A stretch of DNA of 64,000 bases from positions 62,001 through 126,000 of the forward strand of contig NZ_JAXMOR010000006.1 of the NCBI RefSeq assembly GCF_034669705.1. The letters run 5' to 3'. This DNA comes from Marinovum sp034669705. GTDB taxonomy: Bacteria > Pseudomonadota > Alphaproteobacteria > Rhodobacterales > Rhodobacteraceae. A program made the position numbers and the translations under genes. The notes below the pieces were generated by a model. The model worked only from the letters and a program-made list of their open reading frames with translations, was not told where the DNA came from and made no database searches. Shown here piece by piece: positions 25,933 to 34,782 of the stretch. Position 1 is the stretch's first letter. Every line of letters starts with the position of its first letter.

Positions 25933-27024
25933 ATGACCCCTGATCTCGAATGCGTCGATCTCGTGAAGGATTTCGGCGAGACCACCGCCGTCGACCATGT
26001 CTCCTTTGCCGTGCCCTCGGGCAGTTTCTTCTCGATCCTCGGGCCGTCAGGCTGTGGCAAGACCACGATCATGCGGATGATCGCGGGGTTTCTCGATCCG
26101 ACCTCCGGCGACATCCGGATCAAGGGACGCTCGGTGCTGGACGTGGCACCGAACAAGCGGCCGGTGAACATGGTATTTCAGCACCTTGCGCTGTTCCCGA
26201 TGATGACCATCGCCGAGAACATCGGCTACGGGCTGCGCAGGCGACGGATGCCGAAGGACCAGATCGCCCGCAAGGTCGAGGAAGCGCTGGACCGGATCGG
26301 CCTGCCCGGGATCGGCGCCCGCAAGGTCGACGAGCTGTCCGGTGGTCAGAAACAGCGGGTGGCGATTGCGCGCTGCATGGTGCTGGAGCCGGACGTGCTC
26401 TTGCTGGACGAGCCGCTGGGGGCGCTGGATCTGAAGCTGCGCGAGCACATGAAGGTCGAGTTGAAGGCGCTGCAGGCGGCGTTTGACACCACCTTCGTCT
26501 ATATCACCCACGACCAGTCCGAGGCGCTGGTCATGTCCGACCAGATCGCGGTGATGAACGCCGGGCGGTTCGAGCAGATGGGGACGGGGCAGGACCTCTA
26601 TTACCGGCCCGAGACGCCGTTTGTCGCCGGGTTCATCGGCGAGGCCAACCGCTGGAAGGGCCGGATCGAGCGCACCGAGGGTGCGGGTTTGCAGCTGCGC
26701 ACCGACAGCGGCCTCGCGATCCGCGCGACGGCCACCGGGGCGCTCGCCGCAGGCGACAGGGCCGAGATCTTCGTGCGCCCGGAGTCGATCCGGCTGGCGG
26801 CGAGTGCCGAGGCGCTTACGGCCTTTGACAACCATCTGCAGGGCCGGGTGACGAGCCTGCTGTTCAATGGCGCGGCCTCTCGGGTGCTGGTCGAGGACGA
26901 GGCAGGCGAAACGCTGGAAGTGACCTTGCCGCAATCGGGCGAGTTCGCGGCGCTGCAACGGGGCGACACCGTGCATATCGGCTGGGGCGCGGCGCAGGCG
27001 AGCTGTTTCAGGGGGGACACCTGA
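25933..27024 (+). CDS. ABC transporter ATP-binding protein (PotA type)
   Basis: 363-residue ATPase with Walker A GPSGCGKTT, signature LSGGQKQRVA, Walker B VLLLDEPLGALD and a C-terminal TOBE domain. ATG 25933 is preferred to an in-frame ATG at 25879, because family similarity starts there. Its stop overlaps the permease start by one base. Confidence 0.9.
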   Translation: MTPDLECVDLVKDFGETTAVDHVSFAVPSGSFFSILGPSGCGKTTIMRMIAGFLDPTSGDIRIKGRSVLDVAPNKRPVNMVFQHLALFPMMTIAENIGYGLRRRRMPKDQIARKVEEALDRIGLPGIGARKVDELSGGQKQRVAIARCMVLEPDVLLLDEPLGALDLKLREHMKVELKALQAAFDTTFVYITHDQSEALVMSDQIAVMNAGRFEQMGTGQDLYYRPETPFVAGFIGEANRWKGRIERTEGAGLQLRTDSGLAIRATATGALAAGDRAEIFVRPESIRLAASAEALTAFDNHLQGRVTSLLFNGAASRVLVEDEAGETLEVTLPQSGEFAALQRGDTVHIGWGAAQASCFRGDT

Positions 27025-27881
27025 TGCGGTCGCATGCGCGGATCGGCTTTGTGCTGCTGCTGACGCCGCTGGTGCTCTGGCTCGGGCTGCTGATCGTCAT
27101 CCCGCATATCGACATGGCTCTGCTCTCGCTGCGCGAACGGATCAGCTTTGGCGTCTACGAGACGAGCCTGCTGCAATACCAAAAGGCGCTGACCGAACCG
27201 CTCTACCTGCGGACCTTCTGGCGCACCGCGGTGATGTCGGTGCTGGCCACCGCGATCACGCTGCTAATTGCCTTTCCGGTGGCCTATTACATCGCCAAGA
27301 TGGCGCGGGGCCGTTTGCAGCAAGTGCTGTTCTTGCTCTGCCTGATCCCGTTCTACGTCTCGGAACTGGTGCGTACTTTCGGCTGGATGATCCTGCTGCG
27401 CGAGACCGGGCTGGTCTCGAACCTGTTGCAATGGGTCGGGCTGGCGGACCAGCCGGTCGAGATGCTCTACAATGACGCGGCGATGATGGTGGGGCTGGTC
27501 TATACCTCGATGCTGTTCATGGTGGTGCCGCTGGTGACCACGCTGGAAAGCCTCGATGACAGCGTGATCGAGGCGGGCTATGACCTTGGCGGCTCCGGCA
27601 TTCCGGTGCTGCGCGAGATCATCATTCCGCATGCCATGCCGGGGATCGTCTCGGGCTGTATCGTGGTCTTCATGCTGTCGCTGGGCAACTACCTCACGCC
27701 GACGATGCTCGGCGGCAAGGACAGCCTGTGGTTCACCGAGATGATCTACAACCAGTTCATCGTGCGCTCCAACTGGGAGCTGGGCGCCGCCTTTGGCTTC
27801 ATGCTGCTGATCCTGTCCTCGGTGATCGTCTGGGGCATGCTGCGCCTCACCGGACGCACCCTGCAAGAGACGATGGGGTGA
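27024..27881 (+). CDS. ABC transporter permease (PotB type)
   Basis: 285-residue permease with six helices and the EAA-like coupling loop EAGYDLGGSGIPVLREIIIP. Starts on the last base of the ATPase stop and ends 4 bases before the second permease, so the three are translationally linked. Confidence 0.9.
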   Translation: MRSHARIGFVLLLTPLVLWLGLLIVIPHIDMALLSLRERISFGVYETSLLQYQKALTEPLYLRTFWRTAVMSVLATAITLLIAFPVAYYIAKMARGRLQQVLFLLCLIPFYVSELVRTFGWMILLRETGLVSNLLQWVGLADQPVEMLYNDAAMMVGLVYTSMLFMVVPLVTTLESLDDSVIEAGYDLGGSGIPVLREIIIPHAMPGIVSGCIVVFMLSLGNYLTPTMLGGKDSLWFTEMIYNQFIVRSNWELGAAFGFMLLILSSVIVWGMLRLTGRTLQETMG

Positions 27882-27885
27882 GGCG

Positions 27886-28734
27886 ATGATCCCGACCATT
27901 CCCCGCGCGCGTTCGTTCCGGCTGATTTACGGCGGCTATGTGGCGCTGTTCTTCCTCTACCTCGCGTTGCCGCTCACCGTCGTGGCGGTGTTTGCCTTCA
28001 ACGACAGCCAGTTTCCCTCGCTGCCCTGGGAGGGGTTCACCTGGAACTGGTTCTTCGGCGAGGAGCGCCCGCAGATCGGCGTCTTCCACGAACGCGGCAT
28101 CCTGCGCGCGGTTGGCACCTCGGCCTTCGTGGCGCTCTGTGTCGCGGCGCTCTCGGTCTGTGTCGGCACCACAAACGCCTTCCTGTTCAACCGCTACGAG
28201 TTCCGCGGCAAGGGGCTGCTCTACGTGCTGATGCTGTTGCCGCTGGTGATCCCCGGCATCGTGCTCGGCATCTCGATCCTGGTGTTTTCCTCGACCCTCG
28301 CCAACGGCATCTGGGACATGGCAGAGACCGACATCCAGGCGCTCCGACCGGGGCTGCTGCTGGTGATCCTCGGGCAGTTTTCCTTCATCACCACCATCGC
28401 GACGCTGGTGATCTCGGCCCGGCTGCAAAAGTTCGACCGCACATTGGAAGAGGCGGCGCTGAACCTCGGCGCGACCCGGCTGGTGGCGGTGCGCACCATC
28501 ACCATCCCCTTCCTGATGCCGGCGATGATCGGCGCGGTCGTGGTGGCCTTCCTGATGAGCTTCGAGAACTTCAACACCACGCTGATGCTGGTGGGATCGG
28601 ACGCGCCGTTGACCATCGCCATGTTTGACCGGCTCAAGGAAGGCTCGACGCCGCTGCTCAATGCGGTTTCGCTGCTTCTGATGCTGGGCTCGTCGCTGCT
28701 GGCGCTGGTGGTGATCCTGTTCCAGCGCCGCTAG
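27886..28734 (+). CDS. ABC transporter permease (PotC type)
   Basis: 282-residue permease, six helices, EAA-like loop EEAALNLGATRLVAVRTITIP. Completes the importer with the binding protein, ATPase and PotB-type subunit. A LacI gene begins 115 bases further on, after an operator cluster, so the importer operon ends here. Confidence 0.9.
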   Translation: MIPTIPRARSFRLIYGGYVALFFLYLALPLTVVAVFAFNDSQFPSLPWEGFTWNWFFGEERPQIGVFHERGILRAVGTSAFVALCVAALSVCVGTTNAFLFNRYEFRGKGLLYVLMLLPLVIPGIVLGISILVFSSTLANGIWDMAETDIQALRPGLLLVILGQFSFITTIATLVISARLQKFDRTLEEAALNLGATRLVAVRTITIPFLMPAMIGAVVVAFLMSFENFNTTLMLVGSDAPLTIAMFDRLKEGSTPLLNAVSLLLMLGSSLLALVVILFQRR

Positions 28735-28752
28735 GGCACGCGCCATGCCCCG

Positions 28753-28777
28753 TGCAAGGCCTTGCAAAAAACTTGCA
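28753..28777. promoter_or_regulatory. LacI operator pair upstream of the regulator
   Basis: Perfect 14-base palindrome TGCAAGGCCTTGCA (28753-28766) overlapping a second element TGCAAAAAACTTGCA (28763-28777). The latter 15-mer recurs identically at 29902-29916 on the other side of the lacI-type gene, which suggests autoregulation. Confidence 0.65.
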
Positions 28778-28849
28778 TTGCCGCGCCTTTCGGCTCAGAA
28801 CAGGGGGCGCGGCATCTTGACCGCGCCCGATCAGCAGGGGAGAGCGGCG

Positions 28850-29875
28850 ATGCGGCAGTCCAAGGTCAGACAGGAAGACATCGCCCGCGCGGTCGGGGTG
28901 TCGGTCTCTACCGTCTCGCGCGTGCTGTCCGGCGCGCCGGGGATCAGCCCGGCGACGACGGAAAAGGTGCTGCGCGCGGCGACCGACCTCGGCACGCCGC
29001 TGCCGGGACAGCACGGCGCGCCGGACCTGGCCCACAAGATGACGCGCGCGTTGCTGTTTCTCAACGAGATCGACATCAATTCCGGCTCCGGGTCGATCTA
29101 TCATTTCGTCATGACCGGCATTCAGAAGACCGCCAAGAAGGCCGGGCTCTCGATCGAACTGGCCCTGCTGGGCGAGGATGGCGAAATCCCCGAGCAGATC
29201 CTCGGCGGGGCGGAAACCGGGGTGCTCTTTGCCGGTGTCGACCCCGGCCACAGCCTGAGCGAAGGGCTGAAAGCTCAAGGACACCCGACGGTTATCGTCA
29301 ACGGGCTCGATCCGACGATGCGCCACGATCAGGTGGCGCCGAACAACTATTTCGGCGGCCAACTGGCGGCGCAATACCTGATTGCCAAGGGTCACCGGCG
29401 CATTCTTCACCTCGGCACGCGGCGTCGCTGGACGCTCAGTGCGCGCACCGACGGCTTTCGCGCCGGGATCGAGAATGCCACCGTCGAGGGGCTCGATTGC
29501 GACTTTGTCGAGCTTGCCAATGTGACCGAAAAGGAGGCCCGGATCACCTTGAAGACCCTGCTGGACGAGGACCGTTTCCACTATTCCGCAGTGTTCTGCT
29601 CGGCCGACAACGTCGCGCTGAGCACGATGCAGGAATTGCGGATGCGGGGGATCGACGTGCCGGGGCAGGTATCGCTTCTGGGGTTCAACGGGCTGCCGGT
29701 GGCGGAACTGTCGTCGCCGCTGCTCAGCACCCTGTCGGTAAACTGGGAACACCTCGGGTCAGAGGCGATTCGCATGCTCGCCCTGCGCAGCCTCGAACCG
29801 CAGCGGCCCACGCAGCAGATTCAGACCCAAGTGCTGCTGCAACAGCGCGAATCCGTGGCTGACTGGAAAAATTGA
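28850..29875 (+). CDS. LacI-family transcriptional regulator
   Basis: 341 residues: N-terminal helix-turn-helix (EDIARAVGVSVSTVSRVLSG) with hinge, then a periplasmic-binding-protein-like ligand domain. ATG 28850 with GGGGAGAG upstream. Operator-like palindromes built from TTGC/GCAA half-sites lie both before and after the gene, so it probably represses itself and the operon that begins at 29994. Expected inducer is a sugar or sugar acid. Confidence 0.9.
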   Translation: MRQSKVRQEDIARAVGVSVSTVSRVLSGAPGISPATTEKVLRAATDLGTPLPGQHGAPDLAHKMTRALLFLNEIDINSGSGSIYHFVMTGIQKTAKKAGLSIELALLGEDGEIPEQILGGAETGVLFAGVDPGHSLSEGLKAQGHPTVIVNGLDPTMRHDQVAPNNYFGGQLAAQYLIAKGHRRILHLGTRRRWTLSARTDGFRAGIENATVEGLDCDFVELANVTEKEARITLKTLLDEDRFHYSAVFCSADNVALSTMQELRMRGIDVPGQVSLLGFNGLPVAELSSPLLSTLSVNWEHLGSEAIRMLALRSLEPQRPTQQIQTQVLLQQRESVADWKN

Positions 29876-29901
29876 CTTAAGATCAGCATATTACGAGATT
29901 A

Positions 29902-29967
29902 TGCAAAAAACTTGCACAGTTACCGCATAACTTGCGCAATGACGCAACCCGTGCAAATATCCTTGCG
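29902..29967. promoter_or_regulatory. LacI operator cluster before the 29994 operon
   Basis: Contains TGCAAAAAACTTGCA (29902-29916, identical to the site before the regulator), the palindrome TTGCGCAA (29932-29939) and the looser TGCAAATATCCTTGCG (29952-29967). The three elements are spaced over 65 bases, so multiple repressor dimers or a loop to the upstream site are possible. Confidence 0.65.
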
Positions 29968-29993
29968 AAAGTAGACGCCGCAAGGAGACCCCG

Positions 29994-31016
29994 ATGCGCC
30001 CAACATCCCTGATTCAGCTGCGGCCGGCGGAGTTTGACATCCATTTCCCGGCCCCGTGTCGCAGCGATGCGATGCAGGCGCTGAACGCGCATACCGAGGT
30101 TCTGCACCCGACGCCGGTGACCGACCTGCGCGACCCAGAGGTGGCCGATCTCCTGCCGCAGGTCGATATCCTCGTGACCGGCTGGCGTTCGCAGCCGGTC
30201 GACGCCGAGTTGCTGGGCCGGATGCCCCGGCTGAAGCTGGTCGCCCACCTGGCCGGCACGGTGAAGGGCATCCTGTCGCAGGGGGTGGCCGGCACCGGCC
30301 TGCGGGTGCTCAGCGCCGCCGAGGCCAATGCCAAGCCGGTGGCCGAATTCACCCTCGCGCATATCCTGCTGCATCTGAAACGGGTGTCGGACTGGCGCGA
30401 GATATACCGCGAGAAACGCTCGCGCATCGACTCCCGCAACACCAGCTTTGGCGGCCCACTGGGCAACTCCGGCCGCACCGTCGGCATCATCGGCGCCTCT
30501 CGCATCGGTCGTCGGGTGGCCGAGGACCTGCACCGGCACGGCGTCGCGGTGCTGCTGCACGATCCTTTTGTCAGCGCCGAGACCGCCGCCGGATTTGGCG
30601 CGCAGAAGGTCGAGATGGATGAGCTGCTGAGCAAAAGCGACGTGGTCAGCCTGCACCAGCCGCTGCTGCCCACCACCGAGCGCAGCTTTGGCGCCGGGCA
30701 GTTCGCGCTGATGCGCGACGGCGCGCTGCTGATCAATACCGCCCGCGGCCGGATCATCGACAGCGCGGCGCTCGAGGTGGCGATGGCCGACGGCCGGCTG
30801 TCGGCGGTGCTCGACGTGACCGACCCCGAGCCGCTGCCCGACGACTCGCCGCTCTGGGACATGCCGAACGTGACGATTACACCGCATATCGCCGGCTCTT
30901 TTGGCTGCGAGGTCTGCGACATGACCCGCCTTGTGCTGGACGATATCGGCCGATTTGCCCGCGGCGAAGAGATGCAGAACGAGGTCGCGCTCGCCGACTG
31001 GGAGCGGGTGGCATGA
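29994..31016 (+). CDS. D-isomer-specific 2-hydroxyacid dehydrogenase
   Basis: 340-residue NAD(P)-linked oxidoreductase. The nucleotide-binding turn is GIIGASRIGRRVAEDL (about 161-176), catalytic Arg in NTARGRIID, Glu in DPEPLP and His in TPHIAGS. ATG 29994 follows AAGGAGA. It overlaps the next gene by 4 bases. In an uptake operon for saccharides it could reduce or oxidise a glyoxylate-, hydroxypyruvate- or sugar-acid-like intermediate. Confidence 0.88.
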   Translation: MRPTSLIQLRPAEFDIHFPAPCRSDAMQALNAHTEVLHPTPVTDLRDPEVADLLPQVDILVTGWRSQPVDAELLGRMPRLKLVAHLAGTVKGILSQGVAGTGLRVLSAAEANAKPVAEFTLAHILLHLKRVSDWREIYREKRSRIDSRNTSFGGPLGNSGRTVGIIGASRIGRRVAEDLHRHGVAVLLHDPFVSAETAAGFGAQKVEMDELLSKSDVVSLHQPLLPTTERSFGAGQFALMRDGALLINTARGRIIDSAALEVAMADGRLSAVLDVTDPEPLPDDSPLWDMPNVTITPHIAGSFGCEVCDMTRLVLDDIGRFARGEEMQNEVALADWERVA

Positions 31017-31804
31017 TCCGCCCGGGCCTCTGTTCCGTCACCTTCCGGGCGCTGGACCCCGAGGCGCTGATCGAGCTGGCGGCAGACACCGGCGTCGCGG
31101 CGATCGAATGGGGCGCCGACAAGCATCTGCCTCCCTGCGATCCAGAGCTGGCCCGCCGGATCAGCGCGCTCTGCGCGGAAAAGGGCGTGCTGTCGGTCTC
31201 TTACGGCTCCTACGTGCGGGCCGGCACCGCCGGTTGCCTGCAGGAGTTCGACGCGGTGTTGGCCACTGCCGCGGTGCTTGGCGCCGGCAATATCCGGGTC
31301 TGGGCCGGCACGGCAAAACGCGCCGAGGCCGGCGCGGCCGCCTTCGAGGCCGCCGCGGGAGACTTGGCGCAAATGGCCCGCCGCGCGGCCGCCGAGGGGA
31401 TCACCGTCAGTGTCGAATACCACCGCAACTCGCTGACCGAAGAGGCCGAGGACACCGCCGCGCTGATGCAGGCGGCAGGTGACGACAATCTCTTCAGCTA
31501 CTGGCAGCCGGTGCCGGGGCGGGGCAGGGCGCGCTGGCTCGAGGAACTGCGGCTGCTGCAGCCCTGGCTGGGCGATCTGCACGTCTTTTACTGGATCATG
31601 ACCGAGGCCGGTCAGGACCGCAGGCCGCTGGGCGAGGGCGTGGAGGACTGGCGCGCGCTGATCGACGCCTGGACGCCCGCGCCGCATTGGCCGCATCCGC
31701 GCACCGGGTTTCTCGAGTTCGTGCGGGACGACGGCGCGGAGCAGTTCCGCGACGACATGCAACACCTGCTGGCGCTCTGCCGTCAGCCGGCTGACGCGAC
31801 ATAA
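31013..31804 (+). CDS. sugar phosphate isomerase/epimerase family TIM-barrel protein
   Basis: 263 residues of the xylose-isomerase-like/AP-endonuclease-2 TIM-barrel fold: EWGADKH, then VEYHRNSLTE and later HPRTGFLEFV. Members isomerise or epimerise sugars and sugar derivatives with a divalent metal. Starts within the end of the hydroxyacid dehydrogenase (ATGA). The substrate is unknown. Confidence 0.8.
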   Translation: MIRPGLCSVTFRALDPEALIELAADTGVAAIEWGADKHLPPCDPELARRISALCAEKGVLSVSYGSYVRAGTAGCLQEFDAVLATAAVLGAGNIRVWAGTAKRAEAGAAAFEAAAGDLAQMARRAAAEGITVSVEYHRNSLTEEAEDTAALMQAAGDDNLFSYWQPVPGRGRARWLEELRLLQPWLGDLHVFYWIMTEAGQDRRPLGEGVEDWRALIDAWTPAPHWPHPRTGFLEFVRDDGAEQFRDDMQHLLALCRQPADAT

Positions 31805-31829
31805 AAGCATCTCAAGGGAGGAGACCTAA

Positions 31830-33716
31830 ATGCTGAGAACGAAATTTACCGGGGTATCGCTGGCGGCGCTGGTGGCGCTGGCCGGGCCGGCCTTTGGCCA
31901 GGAGTACAGCCAGGCACCGGACCTGCAGGCCGCGGTCGACGCCGGCAGCCTGCCGCCGGTCGTTGAACGTCTGCCGGAAAACCCGATGGTGGTCACACCA
32001 ATCGAGTCGGTAGGCAGCTATGGCGGCACCTGGCGCTCGGCGCTCAAGGGCACTTATGACACGGGCTGGATTCGCCGTACGGTCGGCTACCAACCGCTGG
32101 TCGCCTATGACTACGAATGGACCGAAGTGGTGCCGAACGTGGCCGAACGCTTCGAGGTCAACGACGAGGCGACCGAGTTCACCTTCTACCTCCGCGAGGG
32201 CCACAAATGGTCTGACGGCGAACCTTTCACCGCCGAGGACCTGCTGTTTGCGCTCAACGTGATGAAAAGCCCGGCCTATGCCGGTCGCAAACCCGCCTTC
32301 GAATGGGACAAGATGACCGGCGAGGTGATCGACCCGCTGACGTTCAAGGTGACACTGTCGGACCCCAACGGGCTGTTTCTGGAACGTCTCGCCTCGGTCG
32401 AGGGGCAGTTCATCGTCAATGCCGCCAAGCATTACTGCGGCAAATACTTCCCCGACGTCGACCCTGCCGCCACAGATAACGCCAAGGCCGAGGGCTTCGA
32501 CAGCTGGACCCAGGCGATGGAGCAGAGCTGCTTCTTCAACTTTGTCGACGAAGACCGCCCGCTGCTCTTCGCATGGCGCCAGACCACGCCCTATGACGGG
32601 CTGAACCAGTTGATCGAGTTCGAACGCAACCCCTATTTCTTCAAGGTCGATACTGAGGGCCAGCAGCTGCCCTATATCGACAAGGTCCAGATGGTCCAGA
32701 CCGAGAACGTCGAGGACATCGTGCTCAAGGTCGTGAACGGCGAGATTGACTTTTCCAACCGTCACTTCGCCACCGTCACCAACAAGCCGGTGATCTATGA
32801 CGGGCAGGAAAGCGGCGGCTATACCCTCAAGGCCACCACGGACGCGCGGATGAACCACGCGATTTTCCAGCTCAACCTGACCCATGACGATCCGGAGAAG
32901 CGCAAGCTTTACAACGAAAAAGACTTCCGCAAGGCGTTGTCACTGGCGATGGATCGTGAAGAGATCATCGATGTGGTCTTTGCCGGTCAGGGCGAGCCAT
33001 ACCAGGCCGCGCCGCGCCCCTCGTCGCAGTTCTACGACGAGACGCTTGCGAAGCAGTTCACCGAGTACGATCCCGACACGGCAAACGAGCTGCTCGACGG
33101 TCTCGGCCTGACCGAGCGCAACAGCGACGGCATCCGCCTGGGCTATGATGGTGAGCCGATCCGCATCCAGCTGTTCTCGCCTTCAGACCAGACCGAGTTC
33201 AACGACATCGCGCAGCTTGTCGTGGAGCACTGGAAAGAGATCGGCATCGACCTCGACGCCCGCAACGCCGAGCGGAGCCTGGTTTATGAACGGGTGCAGA
33301 ACAACACCCATGACATGCATGTCTGGTGGGGCGACGGCGGGATGAATGACGCGATCCTCGATCCGCGGTTCTACTTCCCGTTCAACCTGGAATCCGCCTT
33401 CGCGGAGAAGTGGTCGCAGTACTTCCTGAACACCGGCAGCACCCTGGCCGAGGCCCCGCCGGAAGAAGTGCAGAAGCAGATGGATCTCTACATCGACCTG
33501 ATCGCATCGCCCGACAAGGAAGAGCAGAAGGAGATCTTTGGCGAGATCCTCGATATCGCGGCCGAGCAGTTCTACGTCATCGGCACCGTGCTTCCGGCCG
33601 ACGGCTACGTGGTCGCCAACGAGAAGCTGGGCAACGTGCCGGAGGGTCAGGTCTACACCTGGGTCTATCCGCAGCCCGGTCCGATGGAAACCTCGCAGCT
33701 CTACTACAAGAAGTAA
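31830..33716 (+). CDS. family 5 ABC transporter substrate-binding protein
   Basis: 628-residue periplasmic solute receptor of the oligopeptide/nickel/opine class; signal peptide ends at about AFG-Q (residue 23/24). The characteristic segment FYLREGHKWSDGEPFTAEDL is present. Receptors of this class also bind oligosaccharides such as cellobiosides and pectic fragments. With sugar-type enzymes on both sides and a LacI regulator, an oligosaccharide ligand is more likely than a peptide. GGGAGGAGA precedes ATG 31830. Confidence 0.9.
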   Translation: MLRTKFTGVSLAALVALAGPAFGQEYSQAPDLQAAVDAGSLPPVVERLPENPMVVTPIESVGSYGGTWRSALKGTYDTGWIRRTVGYQPLVAYDYEWTEVVPNVAERFEVNDEATEFTFYLREGHKWSDGEPFTAEDLLFALNVMKSPAYAGRKPAFEWDKMTGEVIDPLTFKVTLSDPNGLFLERLASVEGQFIVNAAKHYCGKYFPDVDPAATDNAKAEGFDSWTQAMEQSCFFNFVDEDRPLLFAWRQTTPYDGLNQLIEFERNPYFFKVDTEGQQLPYIDKVQMVQTENVEDIVLKVVNGEIDFSNRHFATVTNKPVIYDGQESGGYTLKATTDARMNHAIFQLNLTHDDPEKRKLYNEKDFRKALSLAMDREEIIDVVFAGQGEPYQAAPRPSSQFYDETLAKQFTEYDPDTANELLDGLGLTERNSDGIRLGYDGEPIRIQLFSPSDQTEFNDIAQLVVEHWKEIGIDLDARNAERSLVYERVQNNTHDMHVWWGDGGMNDAILDPRFYFPFNLESAFAEKWSQYFLNTGSTLAEAPPEEVQKQMDLYIDLIASPDKEEQKEIFGEILDIAAEQFYVIGTVLPADGYVVANEKLGNVPEGQVYTWVYPQPGPMETSQLYYKK

Positions 33717-33783
33717 GCCGCCTCCGGGCGCGGGGTGACCCTCGCGCCCGACCATTCACGCGCCGCTTTGGGGAGGACGCGCA

Positions 33784-34782
33784 ATGTTGACCTATTTAAC
33801 CCGCAGGCTGGTGACGATGATCCTGACGCTTCTGGCGTTGTCGGTCGTCGTCTTCGTGGTGATCCAGCTGCCACCGGGGGATTTCGTCACCTCCTATATC
33901 GCCAGCCTCTCGGCGGCCGGCGAGAACGTCGATCAGGACACCATCATTGCGCTGCGCGACCGCTATAAACTGGATTCGCCCGTGCTGGTTCAGTACTGGG
34001 CCTGGGTGTCGGAGATCGTGCAAGGCAACTTCGGCTACAGCTTCGAGATGCAGACCCCGGTGTCCGAAATCTTCTCGCAGCGCATCGGCATTTCGCTAGC
34101 CGTCGAGTTGACCGCCGTGGTCGTGATGTGGGCGGTGTCAATTCCCATCGGCATCTACTCGGCCGTCAACCAGTATTCGATCGGCGACTACTTCGCCACG
34201 ATCCTCGGTTTCCTCGGCCTCGCCATCCCCAACTTCCTCTTCGCGCTGGTCTTGATGTACATCTGCTACAACTGGTTCGGCATCACCATCACCGGGCTCT
34301 TCTCGCCCGAGTACATGAACGCCCGCTGGTCGCTCGATCGCTTCCTCGACTTCGCCAGCCACGTCTGGGCGCCACTTCTGGTGATCTCGACCGCTGGCGC
34401 CGCGCAACTGGTGCGCGTGTTGCGCGCCAACCTGCTCGACGAGCTGAACAAACCCTACGTGCTGACCGCCCGCGCCAAGGGGCTGACCCGGCGGCGGATG
34501 ATCTGGCGCTATCCGGTGCGCGTGGCGATGAACCCGCTGGTGTCGACCATCGGCTGGGTGCTGCCGACGGTGATCTCGTCCTCCTTCGTGACCGCCATCG
34601 TGCTGAACCTGCCGACCCTGTCGCCGATCCTGCTGCGCGCGCTCTTGAGCCAGGACATGTATCTCGCCGGCGCGCTGATCATGTTCATGGGGCTGCTGAC
34701 GCTGGTCGGCACCCTGATTTCCGATCTTCTGCTGGCCTGGATCGATCCGCGCATCCGGCTCGGCATGGTGGGAGCCAACTGA
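33784..34782 (+). CDS. ABC transporter permease (DppB type)
   Basis: 332-residue permease with the N-terminal RRLVTMILTLLALSVVVFV helix and the coupling loop with LTARAKGLTRRRMIWRYPVR. First of two membrane subunits of the family 5 importer. Its stop overlaps the next start by one base. Confidence 0.9.
   Translation: MLTYLTRRLVTMILTLLALSVVVFVVIQLPPGDFVTSYIASLSAAGENVDQDTIIALRDRYKLDSPVLVQYWAWVSEIVQGNFGYSFEMQTPVSEIFSQRIGISLAVELTAVVVMWAVSIPIGIYSAVNQYSIGDYFATILGFLGLAIPNFLFALVLMYICYNWFGITITGLFSPEYMNARWSLDRFLDFASHVWAPLLVISTAGAAQLVRVLRANLLDELNKPYVLTARAKGLTRRRMIWRYPVRVAMNPLVSTIGWVLPTVISSSFVTAIVLNLPTLSPILLRALLSQDMYLAGALIMFMGLLTLVGTLISDLLLAWIDPRIRLGMVGAN

Noticed and set aside
34128..34781. Extended start of the second family 5 permease within the first
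   Set aside because: The frame overlaps the first permease gene completely and only ATG 34782 gives a normal permease N-terminus.
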